From contig JAICPY010000001.1 in the NCBI GenBank assembly GCA_025929585.1, forward strand, positions 93,802-157,801: 64,000 nt of DNA. The letters run 5' to 3'. A program made the position numbers and the translations under genes. Under the pieces are notes generated by a model that ran no database searches, had not been told where the DNA came from, and was given only the letters and a program-made list of their open reading frames with translations. This document shows, piece after piece, positions 1-8,664 of this stretch (position 1 is its first letter; each line of letters starts with the position of its first letter). Source of the stretch: Steroidobacter sp. (GTDB lineage: Bacteria > Pseudomonadota > Gammaproteobacteria > Steroidobacterales > Steroidobacteraceae).

Positions 1-2
1 AG

Positions 3-347
3 ACAGCCGAATTAGAGCCAGGCGATGCCGTCTTCGTGCCCAGCATGTGGTGGCATCATGTCGAGGGATTGAGCCCGTTCAACACCCTCGTGAACTATTG
101 GTGGAGTTCATCGCCGACTTTCGTTCCGACGCCCATGAATGCGCTTTATCACGCGCTGTGGGCTATTCGCGATCGGCCTGAGCGGGAGAAACAGGCCTGG
201 AGAGACGTATTCGAGTACTACGTGTTCGGGCCTTCCGAGCGCTCCGGCGCACACTTGCCCGAGCAGGCGCGGGGTGTTTTGGGACCGATCGATGAAACGC
301 GTGCACGGCAAATTCGAGCCATGTTGATAAACAAACTCAATCGGTGA
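3..347 (+). CDS. Cupin-like (Cupin_8/JmjC-type) protein, C-terminal fragment
   Basis: This is the C-terminal end of a gene that begins upstream of the window; the frame is open to the left edge. The visible part starts TAELEPGDAVFVPSMWWHHVEGL. The GD-x4-P-x2-WWH-x-V pattern is the last beta-strand region and metal-ligand histidine of the cupin-like/JmjC fold (Cupin_8). The rest is a helical tail with a conserved-looking NxxVNYWW stretch. Proteins of this type commonly sit beside tryptophan-halogenase-family and DUF6445 genes in TonB-receptor loci, and both follow here. The family includes Fe(II)/2-oxoglutarate hydroxylases; the activity of this one is not established. It ends 81 bases before the next gene on the same strand, so co-transcription is likely. 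Confidence 0.8.
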   Translation, partial: TAELEPGDAVFVPSMWWHHVEGLSPFNTLVNYWWSSSPTFVPTPMNALYHALWAIRDRPEREKQAWRDVFEYYVFGPSERSGAHLPEQARGVLGPIDETRARQIRAMLINKLNR

Positions 348-428
348 TCCAAGCGGCGCTGCCTTACCATCGGCGCACCTGTCTTTTGAGTATCCGTCAG
401 GATCATTGCTATAGGTGGAGTTGGATTC

Positions 429-1955
429 TTGAACAAGAATGAAGTACGCAAGCTCGTTATCGCCGGCGGCGGCACCGCAGGCTGGGTTGCCGCTGCGGCG
501 CTCTCGTACAAGTTCCAAGGCATCGTCGATGTCACCCTGGTGGAATCCGAGGAGATCGGCACGATCGGCGTCGGGGAGTCGACTATTCCGCCGATTCGGA
601 CGTTCCATCGCCTATTGAAGATCGATGAACAGGAGTTCATGCGTGCGACCGCGGCCACCTTCAAGCTTGGAATTCTGTTCGAGGGTTGGCGCGACGGCCA
701 CGACACCTACATCCATTCCTTTGGCACCTTGGGCAAATCCACATGGGCTTGCGACTTTCATCACTTTTGGCTTCATAGCCAGACAAAGGGTTTTCAATCC
801 GAGCTAGGCGAATACTGTTTGGAGTACCAGGCGGCGAAGGAAAAGAAATTTGCGACCTCCCCGCAATCACCCATCAACTACGCCTATCACCTCGATGCAA
901 GTGTCTATACAAAGTTTCTGCGCGGCTTCTCCGAGCGATATGGCGCGAAACGTATCGAAGGGAAAATCAAGGAAGTCAAACAGAACTCCGAGTCCGGCTT
1001 CATCGAAGCTTTGGTTTTGGAGTCGGGACAAACGATTGAAGGTGATCTATTCATCGATTGCACGGGATTTCGAGGTTTGTTGATCGAACAGACTTTGCAG
1101 ACCGGTTATCAGGACTGGGACAAATGGCTGATATGCGATAGAGCCGTAGCGGTTCAAACGGAATCTACGGGACCAGCGGTTCCCTATACACGCGTGATCG
1201 CACATGAGGCAGGCTGGCGCTGGAAGATTCCGTTACAACACCGCGTGGGCAACGGCTTGGTCTACAGCAGCCGCTACATGTCGGATCAGGATGCTACCGA
1301 CAAGCTGCTGCGCGAGATCGAAGGTAAGGCGATCATCGAGCCCAGAGTCATCCGGTTCCGTCCGGGTCAGCGTCGCAAGGCCTGGAATAAGAATGTGATC
1401 GCCATGGGTTTGTCGAGTGGCTTCGTCGAACCGCTCGAGTCGACCAGCATCCAAGTCATCATGACCGGCGTGAGTCGGTTGATACATCTCTTTCCATTTG
1501 GCGGTGTCACGCAATCGTTCATCGATCAATACAACGACGACGCACGCTCGGAAATGGAGAAGATCCGCGACTTCATCATCTTGCATTATCACGTAACGGA
1601 TCGGGATGACACTGCGTTCTGGAAATACTGCAGAGAGATGGAAGTGCCGGAAGCGCTGGCGCGTCGCATCCAAATGTTCAAGGAGCGCGCCCACGCTTGG
1701 CAGGCGGACAACGAACTGTTTCGGGTCGACTCATGGACGCAGGTAATGCTCGGCCAGGGGATCGCACCGGCCCACTATCACCAAATGACGAGGGCGATGT
1801 CGGATTCGGACCTGACGCGCTTCCTAGAGGGCCTGCGGGCATCGATCAATCGCTCGATCGAGCGCATGCCGAGCCACCAGGATTTTGTCGATCAGTACTG
1901 TCCGGCCAGCAGCGATATTTGGGGGGCGCGCAAGCCGTCCGTCGGGAACGCCTAG
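429..1955 (+). CDS. Tryptophan halogenase family flavoprotein
   Basis: Flavin-dependent halogenase family protein of 508 residues, the usual length. A GxGxxG dinucleotide motif (GGGTAGW) lies at residues 13-19, and GVGEST, the second FAD-contact motif, at 48-53. A lysine sits at position 79 (ATFKLGI), where PrnA has its catalytic Lys79. The diagnostic GWxWxIP motif is at 262-268, and the FVEPLEST segment carries the glutamate aligned with PrnA Glu346. TTG is the start: a GGTGGAG ribosome-binding site precedes it at about 10 bases and no ATG fits. These proteins occur widely next to TonB-dependent receptors, Cupin_8 and DUF6445 genes rather than in antibiotic clusters, and the substrate of that group is not clear. 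Halogenation of free tryptophan should not be assumed. Confidence 0.92.
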   Translation: MNKNEVRKLVIAGGGTAGWVAAAALSYKFQGIVDVTLVESEEIGTIGVGESTIPPIRTFHRLLKIDEQEFMRATAATFKLGILFEGWRDGHDTYIHSFGTLGKSTWACDFHHFWLHSQTKGFQSELGEYCLEYQAAKEKKFATSPQSPINYAYHLDASVYTKFLRGFSERYGAKRIEGKIKEVKQNSESGFIEALVLESGQTIEGDLFIDCTGFRGLLIEQTLQTGYQDWDKWLICDRAVAVQTESTGPAVPYTRVIAHEAGWRWKIPLQHRVGNGLVYSSRYMSDQDATDKLLREIEGKAIIEPRVIRFRPGQRRKAWNKNVIAMGLSSGFVEPLESTSIQVIMTGVSRLIHLFPFGGVTQSFIDQYNDDARSEMEKIRDFIILHYHVTDRDDTAFWKYCREMEVPEALARRIQMFKERAHAWQADNELFRVDSWTQVMLGQGIAPAHYHQMTRAMSDSDLTRFLEGLRASINRSIERMPSHQDFVDQYCPASSDIWGARKPSVGNA

Positions 1956-1966
1956 TAACCGGACTC

Positions 1967-2368
1967 TCAGGTCGACAGCGCGTCGTACACGACGACTCGT
2001 TCCCAAAGGTTCGAGCAAGTCTCCACGAACTGCTTGTGAATCGGATGCTCCTGGTAGAGGTTTTGCCCATCGACGTCGTCGAAGAACAGAATCTCCGAGG
2101 CACTGAAGCTCGAATCGACGACAGCGCGTTTCTCGGTGGAGGCAGGCACCCCGATGTGAATGCCGCGCACCGACTCGATCTTCTCCAGGGTGCGCAACCC
2201 GGCGAGAAGCTTCGCCAAATCCTCTTTGGAGTTTGGATTCTTGAGCCAAAAGAAAACGTGATGAACAAGTTTCGGGTATGTGTTCGACACCGTTGCGGCA
2301 CCTGCGGCGCCAGCTGCCGCTGTGGCAGCCCCTGCAGCCAAAAAGGTTCGGCGAGAAGAAACAGTCAT
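1967..2368 (-). CDS. Dabb (stress-responsive alpha/beta-barrel) domain protein with Tat signal
   Basis: A 133-residue exported protein. The N-terminus SSRRTFLAAGAAT is a twin-arginine signal followed by an Ala-rich hydrophobic stretch, with probable cleavage near residue 25. The mature part begins KLVHHVFFWLKN, the hallmark first strand of the Dabb ferredoxin-like domain. It continues through a typical middle region (GIHIGVPAST) and the C-terminal HPIHKQFVE segment. Dabb proteins form dimeric alpha/beta barrels; some are cyclases or decarboxylases, many have no known role. It converges on the halogenase-family gene, with only 11 bases between the two stop codons. Confidence 0.85.
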   Translation of the reverse strand: MTVSSRRTFLAAGAATAAAGAAGAATVSNTYPKLVHHVFFWLKNPNSKEDLAKLLAGLRTLEKIESVRGIHIGVPASTEKRAVVDSSFSASEILFFDDVDGQNLYQEHPIHKQFVETCSNLWERVVVYDALST

Positions 2369-2544
2369 GCTGGCGTTCCGATTTACTGGGCAGGTAACCA
2401 GTCTATCGCAAGCGCGGCTATGGCACAGCCGGCGCGCGCCAGCGAAGCGTCAAGAATTGAAGCATGGTCGATATTTCCCGCACCTAACGGACATTCAATC
2501 GTTCGAGCTCGTCGTCCACGCCGCTCACCTTCCCAAGTACACAC

Positions 2545-3243
2545 ATGATTCTGGATCTTCATCCTGATATTCGCATTCAGAAGCTCACGATCGGAACCGA
2601 GCGGGCGCCGCTACTGGTGGTAGACAACTTCGTCGCCGACCCTGAAAAACTCGTGCGCCGCGCTGCGACGAAGTCTTTCACTGCGCAGTCGTCCCATTAC
2701 CCCGGTATTCGAGCAGAAGCACCTCTAGGCTATCAGCAGCTTTTCGAGCGCAAACTCAAGGAGCTGCTGTTCGAGTATTTCTCGCTGCAGGGCAGGTCTT
2801 TTAAGTTTCCGATGTGCCACTACTCGCTCGTGACAACTCCGCCCGACCAGCTCGTATTCTTACAGCGCGTCCCGCACATCGATTCAGCCATTGGGAATGG
2901 CTTGGCCTCGATCCACTATCTGTTCAAAGGCAGCCACGGCGGCACGGCCTTCTATCGTCATCGGCAGACCGGTTTCGAATACATCGATGAGTCTCGCAAA
3001 GAGCGCTACTTCAAGCTGCTCGAGCTCGAGAAGAGTGGTCCCCATTCGCCGGGGCCTGAGTACATCAATGGCGATACCCGGCTTTTCGAGCAGATCGGCT
3101 ACCAGGAGGGGATTTTCAATCGACTCCTGGTTTATCGCCGAAATTCCCTGCACTCGGGTTCGGTGGGCAAAGATTTCGTTCCGGATTCCAATCCTCGAAC
3201 AGGGCGGCTCTCAATCAACAGCTTTATCGACCTAATCCCTTGA
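2545..3243 (+). CDS. DUF6445 family protein
   Basis: A 232-residue soluble protein with no signal peptide. It matches the DUF6445 family in length and landmarks: an N-terminal LLVVDNFVADPEKLVRRA segment, a central PHIDS motif, a HGGTAFYRHRQTG stretch, and a C-terminal LVYRRNSLHSG followed by GRLSINSF. The order His-x-Asp ... His ... Arg resembles the iron- and 2-oxoglutarate-binding residues of Fe(II)/2OG oxygenases, so a dioxygenase-like fold is inferred, not shown. DUF6445 genes are typical neighbours of tryptophan-halogenase-family and Cupin_8 genes, as here. The Dabb gene lies between them on the opposite strand. Confidence 0.8.
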   Translation: MILDLHPDIRIQKLTIGTERAPLLVVDNFVADPEKLVRRAATKSFTAQSSHYPGIRAEAPLGYQQLFERKLKELLFEYFSLQGRSFKFPMCHYSLVTTPPDQLVFLQRVPHIDSAIGNGLASIHYLFKGSHGGTAFYRHRQTGFEYIDESRKERYFKLLELEKSGPHSPGPEYINGDTRLFEQIGYQEGIFNRLLVYRRNSLHSGSVGKDFVPDSNPRTGRLSINSFIDLIP

Positions 3244-3388
3244 GCCGGCCCGCCAGTCGAGAGTGCTGTCGGTAAGCCATCAGGAACGATTGCGCCCACG
3301 GCCTACCGATCGATAGCCCGGATCCTTGAGTGCGGGCCTATCCTTCTCCACACTTGCCGCCTTAGGCGGCGATAAAAGGGATAATGCT

Positions 3389-3811
3389 ATGGTCGAGCGC
3401 GTCGGTGGTCAGAGAAGGCGATTCGGCCGAATTGGACTCCTCTTGCTGGCGATCGTCATCCTCATTCCGGTCGTGTGGACATGGTTCACCCTGTCTTGGG
3501 CATATTCGGAAGGAGAGCGCGCCGGCGTCCTGCAGAAGTTTTCCAGTAAGGGTTGGTTGTGTAAGACATACGAAGGCGAGTTGGCGCAATACGTCGTGGG
3601 CGGCGTCGCACCGCAAATTTGGCATTTCAGTACTCGAGACCATGATCTCGCCAAGGCCTTGTCTCAAGCGGTCGGTCAACAAATTCGACTTCATTACACC
3701 GAGCATCGAGGGGTTCCGACGAATTGCTTCGCGGAGACACCATACTTCGCTCAGAGTTTTCAGGCCATGAATCCCTCAGACGTGCCAGCTATTCCCGCGC
3801 CAGCGAACTAA
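3389..3811 (+). CDS. Conserved membrane-anchored protein of unknown function
   Basis: A 140-residue protein with one N-terminal membrane segment (about residues 13-35, rich in Leu, Ile and Val) and a periplasmic domain. The domain holds the family pattern YSEGERAG, KFSSKGWLCKTYEGELA and a late GVPTNCFAET. Two cysteines, in WLCK and TNCF, could form a disulfide. Homologues in other proteobacteria are often labelled 6-phosphogluconate dehydrogenase; nothing here supports that enzyme (no Rossmann motif, far too short). The ATG at 3389 has an AAAAGGG site 8 bases upstream, so it is preferred over an in-frame start 63 bases earlier. The stop is followed after two bases by the glutathione peroxidase start, suggesting one transcript. 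Confidence 0.75.
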   Translation: MVERVGGQRRRFGRIGLLLLAIVILIPVVWTWFTLSWAYSEGERAGVLQKFSSKGWLCKTYEGELAQYVVGGVAPQIWHFSTRDHDLAKALSQAVGQQIRLHYTEHRGVPTNCFAETPYFAQSFQAMNPSDVPAIPAPAN

Positions 3812-3813
3812 CC

Positions 3814-4293
3814 ATGCCGCTCGTCTACGATTTCAATGCGCGAGCGCTGAGCGGCACTGAAACTTCACTGCGCGCTTTCGAAGGCAAAGTGCTGCTGATT
3901 GTGAATACCGCAAGCGAGTGCGGTTTTACACCTCAGTATCGAGGGTTGCAGCAGTTGCATCGCGACTATGAGGCTCGTGGTTTGGCCGTGCTTGCTTTCC
4001 CGTGCAATCAATTCGGTAGACAAGAGCCGGGCGAGGCCGAGCAGATCGCCGAGTTCTGCGAAACCAATTACGCGGTAACGTTTCCTCTATTCGAGAAGAT
4101 CGAAGTGAATGGCGTCGATGCGCATCCGTTGTTCCGCTGGCTCAAGAGCGAAGCACCCGGCTTACTGGGGACCGAGAGGATCAAGTGGAATTTCACCAAG
4201 TTTCTAATCGGCCGAGACGGCCGAGTCGTGCGTAGGTTCGCGCCCAATACCAAACCCGAGGAGTTGCACGACGAAATCGAGCGGCTGCTCTGA
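3814..4293 (+). CDS. Glutathione peroxidase family (BtuE-type thiol peroxidase)
   Basis: Reduces hydrogen peroxide and organic hydroperoxides with thioredoxin or glutathione as electron donor. The 159-residue protein has the peroxidatic cysteine in NTASECGFTPQY, the FPCNQFG motif carrying a candidate resolving cysteine and the catalytic glutamine, and KWNFTKFL with the catalytic tryptophan and asparagine. The active residue is Cys, not selenocysteine. The start at 3814 gives the usual N-terminus MPLVYDF; a longer open frame upstream overlaps the preceding gene and is not used. There is no signal peptide, so it is cytoplasmic. The two-CXXC-less arrangement resembles thioredoxin-dependent bacterial members, an inference from motif only. 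Confidence 0.92.
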   Translation: MPLVYDFNARALSGTETSLRAFEGKVLLIVNTASECGFTPQYRGLQQLHRDYEARGLAVLAFPCNQFGRQEPGEAEQIAEFCETNYAVTFPLFEKIEVNGVDAHPLFRWLKSEAPGLLGTERIKWNFTKFLIGRDGRVVRRFAPNTKPEELHDEIERLL

Positions 4294-4340
4294 TCAATCA
4301 CGGGGCTTTCGGGTGCCCAGCTCATTTCGCCTGTGTCCAT

Positions 4341-5183
4341 ATGCGCAGATCATTGGCTCTATTCGTTGTTGTCTCGAGCATCGTCCTCGTGCGAACGGCT
4401 GCGGCCGAACAAAAACCGCTTTGGGAAGCAGGATTGGGAATCGGCGGTCTAGTGTTCCCGGATTATCGCGGTTCGGATGAAGTACGCGCGTACCCGATTC
4501 CAATGCCCTATTTCGTCTATCGGGGCGACTTCCTGAAAGCAGACGGGGAAGGCTTGCGAGGTGAGCTCTTCGATCAACGATATGCCGAGCTCAGTCTCAG
4601 CATCAACGCGACCATCCCGGTCAGCAGCGAACACAACGACGCCCGTCGCGGCATGCCGGATCTAGATCCCACCTTCGAGTTGGGCCCTTCTCTCGATTTG
4701 CATTTATGGAAGTCTCGTGATGATCGTATGAGGCTAGATCTCATCATGCCTCTGCGCGCGCCGATCACTATCGAACGCTCACCGGAGTTTATCGGCTGGC
4801 TATTCTCGCCTCGCCTGAATTTGGATGTCGGCAACGTCAGCGCCAGCGCCAGCGGCTGGGACTTCGGTATCGGCGCAGGACCGATATTTGCCGATCGAAA
4901 GTATCACGAGTACTTCTATTCGGTCGCGCCGCGTTATGCGACCGCGCAGAGACCAGAATACCGTGCGCATGGAGGCTACTCGGGACTGCATGTGCTTGCG
5001 TCTGCGTCCAAGCGCTACCCCGGATTCTGGGTAGGTGGCTACATTCGTTATGACTCGCTCGAATCTGCTGTCTTCGATGACAGTCCATTATTCAAGAGCT
5101 CTCACTACCTCGCGGGCGGAGTAGGCATCGCTTGGATGATCGGTCAGTCGAAGAGAATGGTCGAGGTAGAGGAAACGGAGTAG
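4341..5183 (+). CDS. MipA/OmpV family outer-membrane protein
   Basis: A 280-residue beta-barrel protein with an N-terminal signal peptide (MRRSLALFVVVSSIVLVRTAAAEQ, cleavage after AAA near residue 22). The mature start, WEAGLGIGGLVFPDYRGSDE, is the signature of the MipA/OmpV family. It continues with alternating amphipathic strands and ends GGVGIAWMIGQSKRMV. E. coli MipA scaffolds murein hydrolase MltA with PBP1B, and OmpV-type members act as porins or adhesins, so the exact role cannot be set from sequence. It follows the peroxidase gene by 47 bases on the same strand. Confidence 0.88.
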   Translation: MRRSLALFVVVSSIVLVRTAAAEQKPLWEAGLGIGGLVFPDYRGSDEVRAYPIPMPYFVYRGDFLKADGEGLRGELFDQRYAELSLSINATIPVSSEHNDARRGMPDLDPTFELGPSLDLHLWKSRDDRMRLDLIMPLRAPITIERSPEFIGWLFSPRLNLDVGNVSASASGWDFGIGAGPIFADRKYHEYFYSVAPRYATAQRPEYRAHGGYSGLHVLASASKRYPGFWVGGYIRYDSLESAVFDDSPLFKSSHYLAGGVGIAWMIGQSKRMVEVEETE

Positions 5184-5195
5184 TGCGCGCGAAGC

Positions 5196-5280
5196 CAGTG
5201 ACTCGTGATTAGTGACTAACGGGTAGCAGGAGGGCGGCTATTCGTCCGCTTACCAACCTGCGACCCGCCAATCACGAGCC
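5196..5280. repeat. Inverted repeat with GTGACTCGTGATTAG-type arms
   Basis: After the MipA stop, a left arm built of GTGACTCGTGATTAGTGAC and CGGGTAG pairs imperfectly with a right arm (5261-5280) whose reverse complement reads GGCTCGTGATTGGCGGGTCG. The same word family recurs near 11272, 24965-25160 and 51505-51660. Confidence 0.75.
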
Positions 5281-5339
5281 GATCCAGCGATCGATCTGCG
5301 CGCGGCGCTTGTGCCCTCCCGCACGCCGCACGTCACCTG

Positions 5340-5783
5340 CTAATGCTGCGCCGACTGCGAATGCTGTCCACCAGGTTGGGAGATTTGACCGAGCGCTTCG
5401 CCAGCTTCGTCTTGCCATCTATTTTCAATCGCAAGATCTCCTAACGAGAGAATACCTACCAGGCGCTTCTCTCGGTTCACGACAGGAAGCCGACGGATTC
5501 GCAAATCGCCCATATTCTGGGTGACTTCATCGATAGTTTGATCGTCGAAGCAGTATTTGATCTCGCGACTCATCACCTCGCGCACCGGCGTATCCGGACC
5601 GCGGCCCTCGCCGACCGCGCGCACCGCGATGTCGCGATCTGTGATCATGCCCACGAGTCTATCGTTCTCCTGCACGGGTACGGCGCCGATGTCCATCTCG
5701 CCCATCAAGCTCGCTATCTCACGAATCGGCTGATCGGGTCGCGCGAGCTGCACCTCGCGCGTCATCGCTTCACTTACTTTCAT
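5340..5783 (-). CDS. Tandem CBS-domain protein
   Basis: A 147-residue cytoplasmic protein made of two CBS domains (about residues 1-60 and 68-125), a Bateman module that binds adenine nucleotides and senses energy state. Typical motifs are IREIASLMGEMDIGAVPV, VGMITDRDIAVRAV (an ATP-ribose-binding TDRD/I pattern) and RIRRLPVVN with GILSLGDLA. There is no effector domain, so it acts on a partner or is a stand-alone sensor. The C-terminal tail after residue 130 is low-complexity (Gln, Ser, Gly). GGAGA precedes the ATG. It is divergent from the AtoE-type transporter gene, sharing a 32-base start-to-start gap. Confidence 0.9.
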   Translation of the reverse strand: MKVSEAMTREVQLARPDQPIREIASLMGEMDIGAVPVQENDRLVGMITDRDIAVRAVGEGRGPDTPVREVMSREIKYCFDDQTIDEVTQNMGDLRIRRLPVVNREKRLVGILSLGDLAIENRWQDEAGEALGQISQPGGQHSQSAQH

Positions 5784-5815
5784 GGCATTCTCCGTTTATC
5801 GTTGGCAGGAACCTA

Positions 5816-7249
5816 ATGCAACTCATGACACATTCGACGGTTCCCGGGACCAGCAAGCTTGCGCGTTTCGCACTGAGCTGTTGCAACTGGTCGGAACGCT
5901 GGATTCCCGATGCCTATGTTTTTGCGGCTGCGGCGGTCGTCATCGTGGCCGTGGTTGCATTGCTCGCTGGCGCATCGCCGCTACTCACTGCGCGCGCCTT
6001 TGGAGATGGATTCTGGAGCCTCATTCCATTCACGATGCAGATGAGCTTCATCATCATTGGCGGGTACGTGGTGGCCAGCTCACCGCCCGTCGCTCGGCTG
6101 ATCACGCGACTCGCCGCCCTACCTCGGAGCGGCCGAAGTGCGATCTGTGCAGTTGCAATAGTGAGCATGACGAGCTCTTTGCTGCATTGGGGGCTCAGTC
6201 TGATTGTCGGCAGCTTGTTAGTGCGCGCCCTCGCTCAGCGCGCCGAGCTGCGGATGGACTATCGCGCTGCTGCAGCTGCGGCGTACTTAGGGCTCGGATC
6301 CGTATGGGCGATGGGTCTGTCTTCATCGGCCGCGCAGCTGCAAGCCAATCCCGCCAGCATGCCGCCGGGTCTGCTGGAGATAACCGGCGTTCTGCCGTTT
6401 ACCGAAACGATCTTTTTGTGGCAGTCGCTCGCACTCACCGCGGTTTTAATTGCAGTCACTCTGGCGATTGTGTGGTTCACCGTCCCATCGCGAGAGAATG
6501 CGAAGACATCGAAAGAACTAGGGATCGCCATTGCTGCTCCACCCATAAGCGAGGCCAAAGTGTCACGACCGGGTGAGTGGCTCGAGCACACACCCATCTT
6601 GAATGTAGCGATCGCTGCGCTCGGGGTGGCCTGGGTCGCGCAAGAGTTTGCCAGCCGCGGCGTCGCCTCGGCGATCGCGAATCTCAATACCTATAATTTC
6701 CTGTTCTTGATGCTCGGCCTCATCTTGTGCTGGCGACCTCGGATCTTCTTGGACGCCGTCGCTCGTGGAGTTCCGAGTATCACCGGTGTTCTGATTCAAT
6801 TTCCTCTCTATGGAGGAATCGCCGCTCTCATCACCAGTGTGCAAGGAAGGGATGGATTCACCCTTGCGCACCATCTCTCGACCTTCTTCACCGAAGCCGC
6901 ATCGCGGGAAAGTTTTCCAGTAGTGATGGGCCTCTACTCGGCTGTTCTGGGGTTCTTCGTTCCTTCCGGTGGCGGCAAGTGGATCATCGAAGCCCCTTAC
7001 GTCATGCAGGCAGCGAACGATCTAGAAGTACATCTTGGCTGGGCGGTGCAGATCTATAACGCAGCCGAAGCGCTGCCAAATCTCGTCAATCCTTTTTGGA
7101 TGTTGCCCCTGCTCGGCATTCTCGGCTTACGTGCGCGCGAGGTGGTTGGCTTCACGATTATTCAATTCATCGTGCATGTACCTCTAGTGCTATTCCTGCT
7201 CTGGGTCTTCGGCCTGACATTAGAATATCAGCCGCCAGTGATGCCTTGA
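5816..7249 (+). CDS. Short-chain fatty acid transporter (AtoE/TIGR00366 family)
   Basis: A 477-residue inner-membrane carrier with about 12 hydrophobic segments. The N-terminus LARFALSCCNWSERWIPDAYVFA is the usual entry to the first membrane helix of AtoE proteins. Later family marks are PFTMQMSFIIIGGYVVASSP, SSLLHWGLSLIVGSLLVR, QFPLYGGIAALI and GFFVPSGGGKWIIEAPYV. Members take up acetoacetate, butyrate and similar acids. No ato or thiolase genes are adjacent, so substrate assignment is by family only. The start has a CAGGAA site at a good distance. The gene ends just before a repeat element. Confidence 0.88.
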   Translation: MQLMTHSTVPGTSKLARFALSCCNWSERWIPDAYVFAAAAVVIVAVVALLAGASPLLTARAFGDGFWSLIPFTMQMSFIIIGGYVVASSPPVARLITRLAALPRSGRSAICAVAIVSMTSSLLHWGLSLIVGSLLVRALAQRAELRMDYRAAAAAAYLGLGSVWAMGLSSSAAQLQANPASMPPGLLEITGVLPFTETIFLWQSLALTAVLIAVTLAIVWFTVPSRENAKTSKELGIAIAAPPISEAKVSRPGEWLEHTPILNVAIAALGVAWVAQEFASRGVASAIANLNTYNFLFLMLGLILCWRPRIFLDAVARGVPSITGVLIQFPLYGGIAALITSVQGRDGFTLAHHLSTFFTEAASRESFPVVMGLYSAVLGFFVPSGGGKWIIEAPYVMQAANDLEVHLGWAVQIYNAAEALPNLVNPFWMLPLLGILGLRAREVVGFTIIQFIVHVPLVLFLLWVFGLTLEYQPPVMP

Positions 7250-7255
7250 ATTCAG

Positions 7256-7440
7256 GCGTCACAAGAAGTATCTCGCAGAGACGTGGAGCATGCGGAGGTA
7301 CAAAGAGAAATAGCTCGGAGGGATATTCGGCCTATGGTCCATCAACACCTATTCCTGTCTTGCTCGAGAATATTCGAGTTATCGCTTATTCAGATCCGAA
7401 TCTCCGCGCGCTCTGCGTCGCTGCGAGAGAATCCTCCTAT
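7256..7440. repeat. GC-rich intergenic repeat, CACAAGAA/CTCGCAG family (copy 1)
   Basis: The left end reads GCGTCACAAGAAGTATCTCG (7256 on), followed by CAGAGACG. The right end (about 7402-7440) reads CTCTGCGTCGCTGCGAGAGA, partly complementary to the left. The same left end recurs at 12505, 25716, 30959, 31192 and 31395. No credible coding frame lies in the space between the transporter and the diguanylate cyclase. Confidence 0.7.
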
Positions 7441-7485
7441 TTTTGACTAGGACAATCCGCCCGCCACGCTGCGAGATGGCGCTCC

Positions 7486-8664
7486 TCAAGCCGCCAAACG
7501 AGACTCCACGAACACGCTGCGATTGCGGCCCTGGCGTTTTGCCGCATATAGGGCGCCGTCGGCAAGGCGAACGATAGAATCGTAGGAGGGAGTGAAGCGC
7601 GGATATTGGGTCGTGGCGCCGACACTCACGCTGACGCTTTGGATCTCGGGTGAAGATGCATGCGGGATTTGTAATGCCTGCACTTCGCGAACTACATGAG
7701 TCGCGATGTTTTGTGCCTCGCTCGCAGAGCGATCCACGAGCACAGCAATGATTTCTTCGCCACCGTAACGTGCGACGAAGTCACCGGCTCGAGCTCCCAC
7801 TGCTGCGCGCACTGCTGCAGCCACGCGACGCAGACAATCATCGCCGGCTTGATGCCCGTAATGATCGTTGTACAACTTGAAGTGATCGACGTCGACCATG
7901 ATCACGGTGACGGCTCTATGTTCGTCAACCGCTCTCTGCCATGCATCGCGCACTCGTGCTTCGAAAGTCTGTCGATTCAGCAATCGCGTGAGCCCGTCGA
8001 GTGCAGCAATCTCCACGAGCAGCTGACGCTCTAGAAAAGATGTCCGATTCGCGTGTTCCAAGGCGTATGCGCCTGCACTCCCGATGATGTTTGCACAGAA
8101 GAAAGCAAAGCCTAGATATGCGGCAACATCCGTCGTCAAGGCTCCGACACTGCTCGCGACCAGCAGCGAGATGCCGACTATCAAGTTACTGCTGAGAGCT
8201 TGAAACGTGCGCATGCCCAGCATGAAGTAGATGAAGAATGCCACCAGTAGAACGCGACTACCGACGAGTGGTGCATGCTCCGGCAGAGCGTTGCTGGCCA
8301 TGACGACCGTACCGATGCCGAAAAGCGGTGCACAAAATTGGATCGCGAGGGGATACCAACGCGTGTAGAAACGAGCATCCGTTGCCAGAAGACAAATGAC
8401 GAGGACCGGCATTTGCAGCCCAAAGCGCACCACATCAGGTACTGGACTGCCAGCGTTCAAAACCCAATGATCGATGACCGCGAAGCCGCTGGTCGTGATC
8501 AGTGCGACCAAAAGACTCAGTCGGACCCAACGGCGCGCGGACACGGAGGCGTCCTGCCGAAACTCTCGCTCCAACGGTTCTGGAAAGCGCAGGCGTGCAT
8601 ACCCCTGAGCGAGTACGCGCGCAACTTGAGATTCTTCGTGTTTTGCAGGCTCCGCTGAATTCAT
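7486..8664 (-). CDS. Membrane-bound diguanylate cyclase (GGDEF)
   Basis: Makes cyclic di-GMP from two GTP. The 392-residue protein has a short cytoplasmic N-terminus, about six membrane helices between residues 45 and 205 with no recognised sensor motif, and a C-terminal GGDEF domain (about 215-385). The catalytic motif is GGEEI at 301-305, and DVDHFK at 258-263 holds a metal-binding aspartate. An RAGD at 292-295, five residues before GGEEI, is an intact inhibitory I-site, so product feedback is expected. The gene stands alone, convergent with the transporter and separated from it by a repeat. Its membrane part may sense a lipid or small molecule, but nothing in the sequence identifies the signal. 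Confidence 0.9.
   Translation of the reverse strand: MNSAEPAKHEESQVARVLAQGYARLRFPEPLEREFRQDASVSARRWVRLSLLVALITTSGFAVIDHWVLNAGSPVPDVVRFGLQMPVLVICLLATDARFYTRWYPLAIQFCAPLFGIGTVVMASNALPEHAPLVGSRVLLVAFFIYFMLGMRTFQALSSNLIVGISLLVASSVGALTTDVAAYLGFAFFCANIIGSAGAYALEHANRTSFLERQLLVEIAALDGLTRLLNRQTFEARVRDAWQRAVDEHRAVTVIMVDVDHFKLYNDHYGHQAGDDCLRRVAAAVRAAVGARAGDFVARYGGEEIIAVLVDRSASEAQNIATHVVREVQALQIPHASSPEIQSVSVSVGATTQYPRFTPSYDSIVRLADGALYAAKRQGRNRSVFVESRLAA

Noticed and set aside
429-1955. Halogenase gene as part of an antibiotic biosynthesis cluster
   Set aside because: No synthetase, flavin reductase or other tailoring gene is present; the neighbours fit the TonB/Cupin_8/DUF6445 set instead.
3389-3811. 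6-phosphogluconate dehydrogenase, a label often given to homologues
   Set aside because: The protein is 140 residues with a membrane anchor and has no NADP-binding motif.
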